Assembly: GCF_021650935.1 (NCBI RefSeq) | Contig: NZ_CP091244.1 | Coordinates: forward strand, 1,054,001-1,118,000 | Reading direction: 5' to 3' | Length of the DNA stretch: 64,000 nt | Source of the DNA: Thiothrix winogradskyi | Lineage (GTDB): Bacteria > Pseudomonadota > Gammaproteobacteria > Thiotrichales > Thiotrichaceae | Part shown: positions 51,075 to 59,941 of the stretch, piece after piece | How positions within the stretch are numbered: the stretch's first letter is position 1 | Layout: the number at the start of each line of letters is the position of its first letter | Translations under genes and position numbers: made by a program | Notes under the pieces: generated by a model | What the model was told of the DNA's origin: nothing | What the model saw: the letters and a program-made list of their open reading frames with translations, nothing else | Databases searched by the model: none

Positions 51075-53366
51075 CTATTCAAATTCCATTTCGCGGAACA
51101 CCATGCCCGCATTCGCTAACGCGAGTTCGTCGAACGTATCAAGGTGGGCAAACGCACTTTGGTCGATCTTGTAGGCATCTTGTAAAGTGCCGCCACTTTC
51201 AAGCACTTCGCCGACTTTGGTACGCAGGTGTACTAGGTAATCTTTGGTGTATTTCGTGACTTCCGCCAAGTTGGTGGGGCCGCCGTGTCCGGGAATAATG
51301 TGGGTGGGTTTGAGGGCTTCGAGTTTTGCCCAGGTTTCGATCCACGCATCGGTATCGGTGTCTTCAAACAGTGGCAGCAGCCGTTCATGGAAGGCCACAT
51401 CGCCGCTGATGAGCAATTGCTTTTCGGGCATCCACAGCATAATGTCGCCGGGGCTGTGTGCCGCACCGATGCGTAAGGCTTGCATTTTCCAAGAGCCGAG
51501 GCTTAGGTCCATGCTGTCTTCGCTGAGGATAATGTCAGGCTTGGAAAGTTCGGTACGGTAAGCTTTGTCGCGGCTGCGGTTGCGCATTAAGGCGATAATG
51601 TCTGCGCCACGTTGTTCGACTTCGTGCCAAGCATCTTGGTGCATAATGACTTTTGCACCTTGTTCCTGCCAGTAATTCATGCCGAGCATGGCGTGACCTT
51701 GCCCATTTTCGAGCAGAACGTATTTGACGGGTTGGTCAGTACGTTGCTTGATTTCGTCGTGCAGGGCTTGTGCCAACAGGTAATTGTCACCGGCATTCAT
51801 GACGACGACACCGGCATCGGTAATCACGAAGGAAAGGTTGTTATTGTGTCCGCTGTTGTCGTAGGTGGGCGGTGCGGTTGCGCCAATCGCTGACCATACG
51901 CCGGGGATGACTTCCACGGGTTTGCTGTAAAGGAAAGAATCAAGGGCTTTGTCGTTTTCTGAGACGGGTAGCCCTGCGTCTTTCCATGCAAAAAAGCCGT
52001 CTGCGTAGTTTTTGACATTGGTGTAGCCGAGTTTCATTAGGGTATCAGCGGCGAGTGGGCTACGCTGGTTGACACCGCAATACACCACGATGGGAGTGTT
52101 TTTGTCGGGCAATTGTTCGGTGGCGTGCATTTCTAACCAACCGCGTAACAAGTTGCGGTGGCGGGGTGCGTCGATGCTGCCACCGAGTAGGGTGATTTCT
52201 TGCGGGGTGCGCACGTCAATGAGCTGGGTTTCGGGGTGCTTTTGCAGCAAATCCTTGAGTTCAGCCGTGTTGATATTGGTGATGCGTTTGTTGACTTCAT
52301 CCAGTAATTGTTTGGCTTGTTCGGTGAGGGCGGGTGCTTCGCGGGCTGGGGCGGCGGCAGGTGTATCATTAGTTGTGGTCGTGCCGGATGTTGGTGTGTC
52401 GGTGTTTTCCGCTTCGGGTTGCATTCCTTCCTGTTCCAGCGACAGGTAGACCTGATAGGCATTGCGGCGGTTGGCTTCGTCAAAAGCGGGCAGATGGATG
52501 AAATCGCCCCAGTCGGTGGCGGCATACGCTTCGTCAAACGGGATCATGTCTTCAACCGCTTTGCCCATGGTTTCACGCAGGAATTCGATGTATTGGACAG
52601 TGGTTTTAATCACTTCCTGCGGGTTTTTGGACATGGGACCGTGACCGGGAACCATTGCGGTGAGTTTGCCTTGCGCCATGTCTTTTAAGCGTTCCAGCCA
52701 GATTTTGGTATTGGCATCGCCGACAAAGGGGACGCGCCCTTCAAAAATCAGATCGCCAATCAGCAATACGCCATCTGGTTCGACTAACACGCTTTGGTCG
52801 CCGTCAGAATGCGCTTTGCCGTTGAAAATCAGTTTGATGGTGACACCGCCGAGGGTGATTTCTTCATTGCCATCGACATAACGGTCAGGTTTAACCAAGC
52901 GGGTGTGAGCATTAACCCAGGGGGCAAGGTCTGCACGGCGTGAGGCCAGCAGGGTTTCGGCGTTTTCGGAATTGAGGTATTCCTCCGCACCAGCGGGGGC
53001 GATGATTTCCGCGCCCAAATCTTTAAAGACTTGCAAGCCGTAAATATGGTCGGCGTGGTAGTGGCTGACAATGACCTTTTTCACCGGTTTATCGGTTATT
53101 TTTTTGAGCTTTTGCAGGAATAATTGCGCCAAAGCGGGCGTGCCAAGGGTATCGAACAGTACCACTCCTTCGTCAGTGACAATCGCTGCTGCGTTGGAAA
53201 TGAAACCGTGGTTTTGCGTGGCTGCACCGGGTGCGCCTTGCACGTAGTACACGTGTTCGGAAACTTTAATCAGCTCCATCACGACAGGGGGAAGTTTGTC
53301 GTCAGCATGGGCATTCAGCCCCAGTGTTAAACAGAGAGCGGCGAAGAATGCAGCAATGATGCGCAT
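51075..53366 (-). CDS. Fusion of metallo-beta-lactamase, rhodanese and second metallo-beta-lactamase-like domains
   Basis: 763 residues from ATG 53366 (GGAGG three bases upstream). A signal peptide ends AHADDK. The first hydrolase domain has the zinc motif SHYHADHIYG (His102, His104, Asp106, His107) and MVPGHGPM. A middle rhodanese has its Cys in VVYCGVNQRSP. The last domain repeats the fold (HSPGDIMLWMPEK, IIPGHGGPT), but the HxHxDH position reads ENGQGHAML, so most zinc ligands are lost. The layout suggests a periplasmic enzyme that handles sulfur bound to a carrier, like SoxH or persulfide dioxygenase relatives. It is co-directional with soxYZ (second copy), DsrE and DUF4395. Confidence 0.86.
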   Translation of the reverse strand: MRIIAAFFAALCLTLGLNAHADDKLPPVVMELIKVSEHVYYVQGAPGAATQNHGFISNAAAIVTDEGVVLFDTLGTPALAQLFLQKLKKITDKPVKKVIVSHYHADHIYGLQVFKDLGAEIIAPAGAEEYLNSENAETLLASRRADLAPWVNAHTRLVKPDRYVDGNEEITLGGVTIKLIFNGKAHSDGDQSVLVEPDGVLLIGDLIFEGRVPFVGDANTKIWLERLKDMAQGKLTAMVPGHGPMSKNPQEVIKTTVQYIEFLRETMGKAVEDMIPFDEAYAATDWGDFIHLPAFDEANRRNAYQVYLSLEQEGMQPEAENTDTPTSGTTTTNDTPAAAPAREAPALTEQAKQLLDEVNKRITNINTAELKDLLQKHPETQLIDVRTPQEITLLGGSIDAPRHRNLLRGWLEMHATEQLPDKNTPIVVYCGVNQRSPLAADTLMKLGYTNVKNYADGFFAWKDAGLPVSENDKALDSFLYSKPVEVIPGVWSAIGATAPPTYDNSGHNNNLSFVITDAGVVVMNAGDNYLLAQALHDEIKQRTDQPVKYVLLENGQGHAMLGMNYWQEQGAKVIMHQDAWHEVEQRGADIIALMRNRSRDKAYRTELSKPDIILSEDSMDLSLGSWKMQALRIGAAHSPGDIMLWMPEKQLLISGDVAFHERLLPLFEDTDTDAWIETWAKLEALKPTHIIPGHGGPTNLAEVTKYTKDYLVHLRTKVGEVLESGGTLQDAYKIDQSAFAHLDTFDELALANAGMVFREMEFE

Positions 53367-53417
53367 GAATCCTCCGTAATGCGTGAGGGATGGAGCGTGT
53401 AGGGGTAAACGATAGCA

Positions 53418-53445
53418 GTAGAGACGCAAACTTTTGCGTCTCTAC
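53418..53445. repeat. 13-bp palindrome, dispersed-repeat type
   Basis: GTAGAGACGCAAA and its exact reverse complement flank a 2-base loop between soxZ (second copy) and the fusion gene. It is not followed by a T-run. It resembles palindromic repeats that recur in many genomes with the ends GTAGAGACG/CGTCTCTAC. Confidence 0.62.
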
Positions 53446-53467
53446 GGGTAGGCAACAGCAGTGTGCG

Positions 53468-53776
53468 TTACGCTACATCAGCTTCGGCAGAGTCTTTCTC
53501 GCCTTTGTTGTCAGTCCAAGCCAGCTTCACTTTGTCGCCCGCCTTGCCCGCGTAGTTGAACGCGAGGTAAGGGTTTTTGGAGACAGAGCCGCCCCATTTG
53601 GCAGTCAGGATAGTTTTGTCACCCGCAGTGACGACGATGTCCTGAATGAAATGTGCGGGAACCAGCTCGCCGGTTTTCTTGTCTTTACGTTGCCCGGTTT
53701 CCATCGGGTGTGTCATCAGTGCTTTGACTTCAACGACATCGCCTTTCGCAGAGGCTTTAAGTTTAATACTAGACAT
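53468..53776 (-). CDS. soxZ: SoxZ, second copy
   Basis: 102 residues, identical to the copy at 55301. SoxZ pairs with SoxY to present the carrier arm. The opening SSIKLKASAKGDVVEVKALM and the SoxZ block THPMETGQRKDKKTGELVPA are diagnostic. It begins 17 bases after soxY and is part of the sigma-promoted second operon. Confidence 0.94.
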   Translation of the reverse strand: MSSIKLKASAKGDVVEVKALMTHPMETGQRKDKKTGELVPAHFIQDIVVTAGDKTILTAKWGGSVSKNPYLAFNYAGKAGDKVKLAWTDNKGEKDSAEADVA

Positions 53777-54265
53777 GTGTGTACTCCTCTGAATTAGCCG
53801 CCGCAGCCGCCGATGGTGACTTTAACTTCTTGCTTAGCGGTGTAAGCTTTATCACCGGCTTTGGCAATCGCGATAACGTTAGCGGTCTTGCCCATTTTGA
53901 TCCGGGTAGATGCTTCAGGTTGCGTACCTTCACCGAGGATAAACATCGCTGCCAGTGGGGTAGGGTTGCCATCAACAAGGATGCTGATTTCCGTGGTGCC
54001 TGCGACGCCGGACGTGACGGTAACAGGGACAACCGCGCCGTTTTCAGCGATTTCAGGGGCTTTGATTTTAATGTCAGCGGAATCTGTTGGGGTCACTGCC
54101 ATGGCTTTCAGGGCATCGTCCATTGTTTTGGCATCAAATGCACCGCCGCCTTCTGCCATGACCATGCGTGGGGTCAGCAAACCCGCGCTGACCGCAAGAC
54201 CTGCCGCGCTGGCAGCCAAGGTGCCTTGTAAAAATGTTCTGCGTTTCATAAGTTTCCTCTCTCCA
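53481..54265. repeat. 785-bp direct repeat (soxYZ copy 1 of 2)
   Basis: Matches 55314-56098 with only two base differences that I can find, both silent. The match ends sharply on both sides, just before the soxZ stop on one and in the soxY leader on the other. Confidence 0.9.
53794..54249 (-). CDS. soxY: SoxY sulfur-carrier protein, second copy
   Basis: 151 residues from ATG 54249, with a Tat-type start (MKRRTFLQGTLAASAAGL) and the C-terminal carrier arm VTIGGCGG, whose Cys bears the covalent sulfur intermediate. It is identical in protein sequence to the copy at 55627. It follows a GGAATATT/CATCAT promoter (54324-54351) and a terminator that isolates it from soxA. Confidence 0.95.
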   Translation of the reverse strand: MKRRTFLQGTLAASAAGLAVSAGLLTPRMVMAEGGGAFDAKTMDDALKAMAVTPTDSADIKIKAPEIAENGAVVPVTVTSGVAGTTEISILVDGNPTPLAAMFILGEGTQPEASTRIKMGKTANVIAIAKAGDKAYTAKQEVKVTIGGCGG

Positions 54266-54323
54266 GAGATGTGTTGTGAGCGTAATGGTGCTGAGAGCAA
54301 GCCACTCTCACCATTCAGGTATA

Positions 54324-54351
54324 ATGATGTGAGTAGTGCCGAAAATATTCC
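54324..54351 (-). promoter_or_regulatory. ECF-type promoter of the second soxYZ operon
   Basis: Minus-strand GGAATATT (54344-54351), 14 bases, CATCAT (54324-54329), 75 bases before the soxY ATG. The -35, spacer length and -10 are the same as at the sigma gene. Confidence 0.72.
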
Positions 54352-54372
54352 GTCTTTTTTATGTAATCGCAT

Positions 54373-54397
54373 AAAAAACCCGGCGGGAAGCCGGGTT
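54373..54397 (-). terminator. Rho-independent terminator after soxA
   Basis: Minus-strand AACCCGGC / GCCGGGTT stem with a 5-base loop, followed by TTTT. It ends the soxXYZA operon before the second soxYZ promoter. Confidence 0.85.
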
Positions 54398-54430
54398 CAA
54401 GTCGATTGTCAGATCGAACGTAAGGTGGGC

Positions 54431-55288
54431 TTACTTACGTGAGCCTGGACCGTTCCATTCCAAGCCATTGGACATATAAGTCAGGAAGTATTCCAGTGCC
54501 TTATATTCATCACCTTGAGCTTTGGTGTTGTTTGCGCGTACCATGGTATTGCAACCCATGAAACGGTTGTGCAGCGTGGTGATTTCACCATCCGCAGAAC
54601 GGTAAGTGGGCCAATGTGTCACATGACCAACCGCAGGGCTAAGCAAATCCGCACGGATCATTTTGCCTGCATTGTTGGTGTGGCAATCCGCACAAGACAT
54701 ATTCAACTGACCACGCTTAGAGTAGTAGTAGTTTTTGCCTTTCTCGTACCAATCAACTGCTTTGCCTTCAGGAGTGGCAACGTTGATTTTGCTACCACGA
54801 TTTTCCATCGCGATATACGCCATCAGCTGTGCAATTTTACCTTTGTTCAGCAACGGCTTGCCTTCTTTGTCGACAAAGCCTTCGCCATCACCGTCAGTTT
54901 TGCAGGCGTTTAAGGCACCTTCAGCCGTGACGATAGTGTCTTTCTCAGCATCGTAGAAAGGGTACTTAGTGCGGATGGATTTGATGTCACCCATGCAATC
55001 AGCATACGTTTTGCCATTTTTGAATGGCGTTTCCCAAATGGTCTTACCTGCATCAATATCAGGTTCGTAAGGAGGGAAGGATGATTCCATTTCCTCCCAC
55101 TGGGCTTTCAAAGCGGGATCCAATGCATAAGCACCGTCTTTGAAATCTTCAAACGGGATGTCTTTGAATGCTGTCTTGAAATGGTCTTGGAATGCCGCCA
55201 TTTCTTCCGCAGGTCCAGCGTGTACGGTGCTGAATGCGGAAACTGCTAACGCAAATGCAACGGATGCTGCGGTTAATACTTTTTTCAT
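54431..55288 (-). CDS. soxA: SoxA, diheme-family cytochrome c subunit of SoxAX
   Basis: 285 residues with a signal peptide (ASVAFALAVSAFSTVHAG). One heme site is present (NMSCADCH), and the catalytic Cys is in RFMGCNTMVRA; the N-terminal heme of diheme SoxA is absent, with only a Cys in YADCMGD. With SoxX it joins thiosulfate oxidatively to the SoxY cysteine. It is the last gene of the soxX-soxY-soxZ-soxA operon. Confidence 0.94.
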   Translation of the reverse strand: MKKVLTAASVAFALAVSAFSTVHAGPAEEMAAFQDHFKTAFKDIPFEDFKDGAYALDPALKAQWEEMESSFPPYEPDIDAGKTIWETPFKNGKTYADCMGDIKSIRTKYPFYDAEKDTIVTAEGALNACKTDGDGEGFVDKEGKPLLNKGKIAQLMAYIAMENRGSKINVATPEGKAVDWYEKGKNYYYSKRGQLNMSCADCHTNNAGKMIRADLLSPAVGHVTHWPTYRSADGEITTLHNRFMGCNTMVRANNTKAQGDEYKALEYFLTYMSNGLEWNGPGSRK

Positions 55289-55300
55289 GGAAACCTCCAG

Positions 55301-55609
55301 TTAAGCAACGTCTGCTTCGGCAGAGTCTTTCTCGCCTTTGTTGTCAGTCCAAGCCAGCTTCACTTTGTCGCCCGCCTTGCCCGCGTAGTTGAACGCGAGG
55401 TAAGGGTTTTTGGAGACAGAGCCGCCCCATTTGGCAGTCAGGATAGTTTTGTCACCCGCAGTGACGACGATGTCCTGAATGAAATGTGCGGGAACCAGCT
55501 CGCCGGTTTTCTTGTCTTTACGTTGCCCGGTTTCCATCGGGTGTGTCATCAGTGCTTTGACTTCAACGACATCGCCTTTCGCAGAGGCTTTAAGTTTAAT
55601 ACTAGACAT
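55301..55609 (-). CDS. soxZ: SoxZ, first copy
   Basis: 102 residues, identical to the product of the gene at 53468. It lies between soxY (55627) and soxA (55288), the standard order, so it is likely the original copy. Confidence 0.94.
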   Translation of the reverse strand: MSSIKLKASAKGDVVEVKALMTHPMETGQRKDKKTGELVPAHFIQDIVVTAGDKTILTAKWGGSVSKNPYLAFNYAGKAGDKVKLAWTDNKGEKDSAEADVA

Positions 55610-56098
55610 GTGTGTACTCCTCTGAATTAGCCGCCGCAGCCGCCGATGGTGACTTTAACTTCTTGCTTAGCGGTGTAAGCTTTATCACCGGCTTTGGCAA
55701 TCGCGATAACGTTAGCGGTCTTGCCCATTTTGATCCGGGTAGATGCTTCAGGTTGCGTACCTTCACCGAGGATAAACATCGCTGCCAGTGGGGTAGGGTT
55801 GCCATCAACAAGAATGCTGATTTCCGTGGTGCCTGCGACGCCGGACGTGACGGTGACAGGGACAACCGCGCCGTTTTCAGCGATTTCAGGGGCTTTGATT
55901 TTAATGTCAGCGGAATCTGTTGGGGTCACTGCCATGGCTTTCAGGGCATCGTCCATTGTTTTGGCATCAAATGCACCGCCGCCTTCTGCCATGACCATGC
56001 GTGGGGTCAGCAAACCCGCGCTGACCGCAAGACCTGCCGCGCTGGCAGCCAAGGTGCCTTGTAAAAATGTTCTGCGTTTCATAAGTTTCCTCTCTCCA
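55314..56098. repeat. 785-bp direct repeat (soxYZ copy 2 of 2)
   Basis: Partner of 53481-54265 at an offset of 1833 bases. Differences noticed: one in the codons for SILVDG and one in VPVTVT, both synonymous, on the soxY part. Confidence 0.9.
55627..56082 (-). CDS. soxY: SoxY sulfur-carrier protein, first copy
   Basis: 151 residues from ATG 56082; the protein equals that of 53794. It has a Tat-type signal and terminal GGCGG. It follows soxX by 34 bases and is read from the soxX promoter; the sigma-type promoter of the other copy is missing here. Confidence 0.95.
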   Translation of the reverse strand: MKRRTFLQGTLAASAAGLAVSAGLLTPRMVMAEGGGAFDAKTMDDALKAMAVTPTDSADIKIKAPEIAENGAVVPVTVTSGVAGTTEISILVDGNPTPLAAMFILGEGTQPEASTRIKMGKTANVIAIAKAGDKAYTAKQEVKVTIGGCGG

Positions 56099-56116
56099 AA
56101 ATTCAGCAAATCCACA

Positions 56117-56542
56117 TTACAGCTCATGAATAAAGTCAACAACTCTATCCAGTTCCGCGTCAGTCAGAATCCCCATCGGCCCAAACGGGATCATAATGGT
56201 ATTAGGATTGGCGACCCGTGCATCAGCGATTTGTGCTTTGAGTTTTGCCTTGTCTGGGAAGCGGGCTTTCATGGCAATTAATGGTGGGCCAATGTTGCCG
56301 GGCAGTTCACCACCAGCGATCATGTGGCACGCCAAACAGTTACCCAACCCACGGTCAAATGCCAACTCTTTGCCTGTCATTTCTTTTTTTGCTTCAGCCG
56401 GTTTAGCTTCTGCTGGTTTTGCTTCCGCTTTGGCAGCATCTGCTTTTTTATCATCGGCTGCATAAGCAGACGAGAATACAACGGTTAAAGCCAGCACAGA
56501 AACTGATGCCGACATCACCAAAGTGCGAAAAATTTTCCGCAT
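56117..56542 (-). CDS. soxX: SoxX, cytochrome c subunit of SoxAX
   Basis: 141 residues with signal peptide (VLALTVVFSSAYAAD), a Lys/Ala/Glu/Pro linker of about 25 residues, and a single heme site NCLACHMIAGG. The downstream IPFGPMGIL gives the axial Met. It is the first gene of soxXYZA; AGGAGG precedes ATG 56542. Confidence 0.93.
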   Translation of the reverse strand: MRKIFRTLVMSASVSVLALTVVFSSAYAADDKKADAAKAEAKPAEAKPAEAKKEMTGKELAFDRGLGNCLACHMIAGGELPGNIGPPLIAMKARFPDKAKLKAQIADARVANPNTIMIPFGPMGILTDAELDRVVDFIHEL

Positions 56543-56713
56543 AACGACCTCCTCTCTAAACGAAACATTTCAACGAAACGTGTTTCTCTACGCTTGTTAG
56601 ACGGCTGAGATAGCACATTTTACTAAACCTTGAGAAATATCAACTTTCGGGTTGGAAGCTTAACCGATTGTGGTAAAACACGCAAAAAAACTTTAATGAA
56701 ACCAGTATCTTGA

Positions 56714-56737
56714 ATAAGAATATAATTATATTCTTAT
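56714..56737. promoter_or_regulatory. 24-bp perfect AT-rich palindrome upstream of soxX
   Basis: AATAAGAATATA and its exact reverse complement abut at 56714-56737, 172 bases before the soxX ATG and 10 bases after the bepA stop. It may be a dimeric regulator operator for soxX or act in bepA transcript ends. Confidence 0.45.
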
Positions 56738-56746
56738 GTTTTCTGG

Positions 56747-58171
56747 TTAAAATTTGTCAAGTTGTTTTTCTTTGGTTTCCATTTGCTCAATTTCGCGTGC
56801 CATTGCTTGCAGGCGGGCGCTAGTATGCGCGGGATTGCCGGGCAGGCGTGAGGCTTGTTCGAGAATGGCGCGGGCGTGTTTGTATTCGCCCATGCGAATG
56901 CTACGTTCGGCGGCAGAACGGTACGCTTCAGCCGCTTGCCCGGCTTGTTCTGCAACCCGTTGACGGATTTCGAGGAATTCCAGACTGGTTTGTTCCGTCA
57001 ATTGGGTGCGGCTGAGTAATTGCCAGGCTTGCGGTGCTTTTTGGTTGGCAAGCAAGGCTTCAGCCAACAGGCTAAGAATATCCTCCTGACCGGGATAAGA
57101 GCTTGCCAGCGGGGTGAGCAGCGCTTCGGTTTCGGCATAACGACGGGTTGCATTCAGTGCAGCCGCAATCGTAAGGGCAATCGGTAGTTGGCGTGATTGT
57201 GTACCCAAAGTTTGCAGGGCAGCATTGGGATTGCCGCGCCGCAATTGGCTGACGGCTTGGGCATATTGCGTGAGTTGTGCATCGCCTGCGGTAACGGCAG
57301 GTGAATTCGGGGCAGTGATGGCACGGAGCTTTTCACGGGCATAGGCGTAATCACTGTCTTCGCGGACACCGCGTTTGCCCATTTGATTGGCTTGGGCGCG
57401 GGTATCGCTCAACCGGTCGATGCTTTGCGGGTGAGTGCGCAAATATTGGGTAATGTCACCGTGTAAGTCGGAGGTGCGCCGATCCAGTTTTTCCATGAAT
57501 AAGGACATGGCTTGCGGGTCAAGCCCTGCCCCCGCGAGAATGCGCAAGCCGGTGCGATCCGCTTCGGTTTCCATCTGACGGCTAAAGCTCAGTTGGCGGT
57601 GCAATTGCGTGGCAATGGTGCTGGTGATAATGGCTTGGGCGGCTTCCGGGCTTTTGCTGGCAGCCGCTGCACCGGCAAGTACTCCTAGCCCGGTCATGAG
57701 CGGATTGCCTTTGCGTTCCGCTAACATTCGCGCAATATGGCGCTGGGAAACGTGGGCAATTTCATGCGCCACCACAGCGGCTAATTCACTTTCCGAGCGC
57801 GTATTCAAAATCAACCCGGAATGCATGACGATGACCCCGCCGGGCATGGCGTAGGCGTTGATTTCCGGGTTTTTGACAATCAGAAAATAATAATTGCCGC
57901 CACCGGGTGCATGGGCAGCAAGGCGGTTGCCAAGGGCGCGTAACCAGCCGCTAAGTTCAGGGTCTTCCACAATGGGTTCACTGCCGCGCAATTCGCGGAT
58001 GAGCTTGATGCCAAGCAATGCTTCTTGGGTGCTGCTGAGGGTGTTATTGGCGGGGTTGCCCAGATCGGGGATATTGATGCTGGGGACTTCCAGATCCAGT
58101 GCGGCATGGCTGGCAGCCGTAAGGCTTAAGCTGATGGCAATCAGGCTGGCGTGTATCAGGTATTTCATCAT
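56747..58171 (-). CDS. bepA: BepA-type periplasmic M48 metalloprotease with TPR tail
   Basis: 474 residues with a signal peptide (IAISLSLTAASHAALD). The zinc motif VVAHEIAHVSQRH, the third ligand region METEADRTGL and a C-terminal TPR-like helical region (residues about 300-460) match BepA/YfgC, which supervises outer-membrane protein assembly. Two Met codons at 58171 and 58168 are equivalent starts. Confidence 0.92.
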   Translation of the reverse strand: MMKYLIHASLIAISLSLTAASHAALDLEVPSINIPDLGNPANNTLSSTQEALLGIKLIRELRGSEPIVEDPELSGWLRALGNRLAAHAPGGGNYYFLIVKNPEINAYAMPGGVIVMHSGLILNTRSESELAAVVAHEIAHVSQRHIARMLAERKGNPLMTGLGVLAGAAAASKSPEAAQAIITSTIATQLHRQLSFSRQMETEADRTGLRILAGAGLDPQAMSLFMEKLDRRTSDLHGDITQYLRTHPQSIDRLSDTRAQANQMGKRGVREDSDYAYAREKLRAITAPNSPAVTAGDAQLTQYAQAVSQLRRGNPNAALQTLGTQSRQLPIALTIAAALNATRRYAETEALLTPLASSYPGQEDILSLLAEALLANQKAPQAWQLLSRTQLTEQTSLEFLEIRQRVAEQAGQAAEAYRSAAERSIRMGEYKHARAILEQASRLPGNPAHTSARLQAMAREIEQMETKEKQLDKF

Positions 58172-58342
58172 CAGGTCGGTTTGTGGGTGTAGAACCCTAA
58201 CTATAATCGGAATGCGCGTGAAAGTATGCCTTCACTTTCAATTGCGCTTGCGGGTCAGCCTTAGTCAGTCTTGGTCTCAGGAAATTTGTATTCTCGCCAT
58301 TCTATGCTGTAATCGGTGTTTCGTTTGAATCGGGAGAACGCT

Positions 58343-59941
58343 GTGTACCACTTGTTGGAACAACGCTTACGTGAGATTGATGCCCACCATTTGCACCCTT
58401 ACCTACGCAATGCCCGCACGGGGCTGGAAAAAGAAAGCCTGAGAGTGTCGTCTGAAGGGCGATTGTCGCAACGTGATCATCCGGCGGTGCTGGGGTCTGC
58501 GTTAACCCACCCGTGGATTACCACCGATTACGCCGAATCCTTGCTGGAACTGATTACGCCGCCGCAGGAACGTGCTGCTCAGTCACTGGATTTCTTGCTC
58601 AATATCGAAACGTTTGTGTACCAGCAACTTAACGATGAATTGTTGTGGACAACCAGTATGCCGTGTGTGCTGAGCGGCGAACGCGATATTCGGATTGCTG
58701 AATACGGCAGTTCCAACGCCGGGCGTATGAAGCACATTTACCGTGAAGGGCTGGCCTGGCGCTATGGCAAGGCGATGCAGGTGATTGCCGGAATCCATTT
58801 CAACTATTCCATCGATGATGCCTTTTGGCAGCCTTGGCAGCAGGTACAGGGGGATGCAGGCGAGTTACGGGCGTTCCGTGATGCGCAATACATGGCATTA
58901 GTGCGTAATTTGCAGCGTTATGGCTGGCTGATTATTTACTTGTTTGGTACGTCGCCCGCGATCTGCAAAAGCTTCCTCGGTGGCAGAGAAGCACCCGAAG
59001 GCATGGAGGCGTTTAACGAATACACGCTCTATGAGCCTTTCGGCACGTCGTTGCGCATGGGGAATATTGGTTACACCAATAGTAAGGAAAATAAAACCGG
59101 GGTGAAGGTGTGTTACAACACCCTCGACAGTTACGTGAGTAGTTTGCGTCAGGCAATCAATACCCCTTGCCCGGAATACGCCGCTATCGGGGTGAAAGTG
59201 GCAGGGCAGTACCGCCAGTTAAATGCCAATATCCTGCAAATTGAAAACGAATATTACAGTACGGTACGCCCCAAGCAGTTATTGCAAGGTTTTGAGAAAC
59301 CCACGGATGCTCTGGAGCGCAGGGGCATTGCGTATGTGGAATTGCGTTCGCTTGATGTGAATGCGTTCCACCCCGCAGGCTTAACGCGCCGTCAACTCTT
59401 TTTCCTCGAAGTCTTTATGCATTTCTGTTTATTGCAGGAAAGCCCGCTGGTGTCTGCGGATGAATTTCAGGCCATCAACCAGAACCAAATGTTAACGGCG
59501 CATCGCGGGCGTGACCCCGATGTACGTTTGAGTTGCTTGGGTAAGAGCGTGTTATTGCGTGATCAGGCTAGGGATTTGTTGCAAGCCATGCGCCCGGTGG
59601 CAGAGATGTTGAACACGGTACACGGGGAGGATTGTTACACCGATTCGTTAGACAGCCAGATTCAGCTTGCTTACAACCCGGACATTACGCCGTCGGCACG
59701 GATGCTGGAAGAGATGCGAGCTAATCAGGAGAGTTTTTTCGCGTTTGCGCAGCGTAAATCCCAAGAACACCGTGAGTATTTCCTGCAACGGACGCTTGAC
59801 CCCGCGTTGATCCTTGAATTCCAGCAAGCTGCTGCAAGCTCCTTAAGCCGTCAGCAAGCGCTTGAAGCCAGTGAAAAAATGGATTTTGATAGCTTCCTAA
59901 ACGCTTATCTATCAGGGGCTTTGGTTGACGTGAAAAATTAA
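58343..59941 (+). CDS. gshA: Glutamate-cysteine ligase
   Basis: 532 residues from GTG 58343 with GGGAG upstream; a GTG at 58316 is less well placed. First step of glutathione synthesis. Family blocks include ARTGLEKESLRVSSEGRLSQ, DYAESLLELITPP, AGIHFNYSI, TSLRMGNIGYTN and RGIAYVELRSLDVNAFHPAG. The length suits the gammaproteobacterial GshA class I. Confidence 0.94.
   Translation: MYHLLEQRLREIDAHHLHPYLRNARTGLEKESLRVSSEGRLSQRDHPAVLGSALTHPWITTDYAESLLELITPPQERAAQSLDFLLNIETFVYQQLNDELLWTTSMPCVLSGERDIRIAEYGSSNAGRMKHIYREGLAWRYGKAMQVIAGIHFNYSIDDAFWQPWQQVQGDAGELRAFRDAQYMALVRNLQRYGWLIIYLFGTSPAICKSFLGGREAPEGMEAFNEYTLYEPFGTSLRMGNIGYTNSKENKTGVKVCYNTLDSYVSSLRQAINTPCPEYAAIGVKVAGQYRQLNANILQIENEYYSTVRPKQLLQGFEKPTDALERRGIAYVELRSLDVNAFHPAGLTRRQLFFLEVFMHFCLLQESPLVSADEFQAINQNQMLTAHRGRDPDVRLSCLGKSVLLRDQARDLLQAMRPVAEMLNTVHGEDCYTDSLDSQIQLAYNPDITPSARMLEEMRANQESFFAFAQRKSQEHREYFLQRTLDPALILEFQQAAASSLSRQQALEASEKMDFDSFLNAYLSGALVDVKN

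Noticed and set aside
56640..56660. GGTTGG upstream of soxX as a member of the alcohol regulon
   Set aside because: Only one unit is present; the second unit at 11 bases and a -10 at 10 bases are missing.
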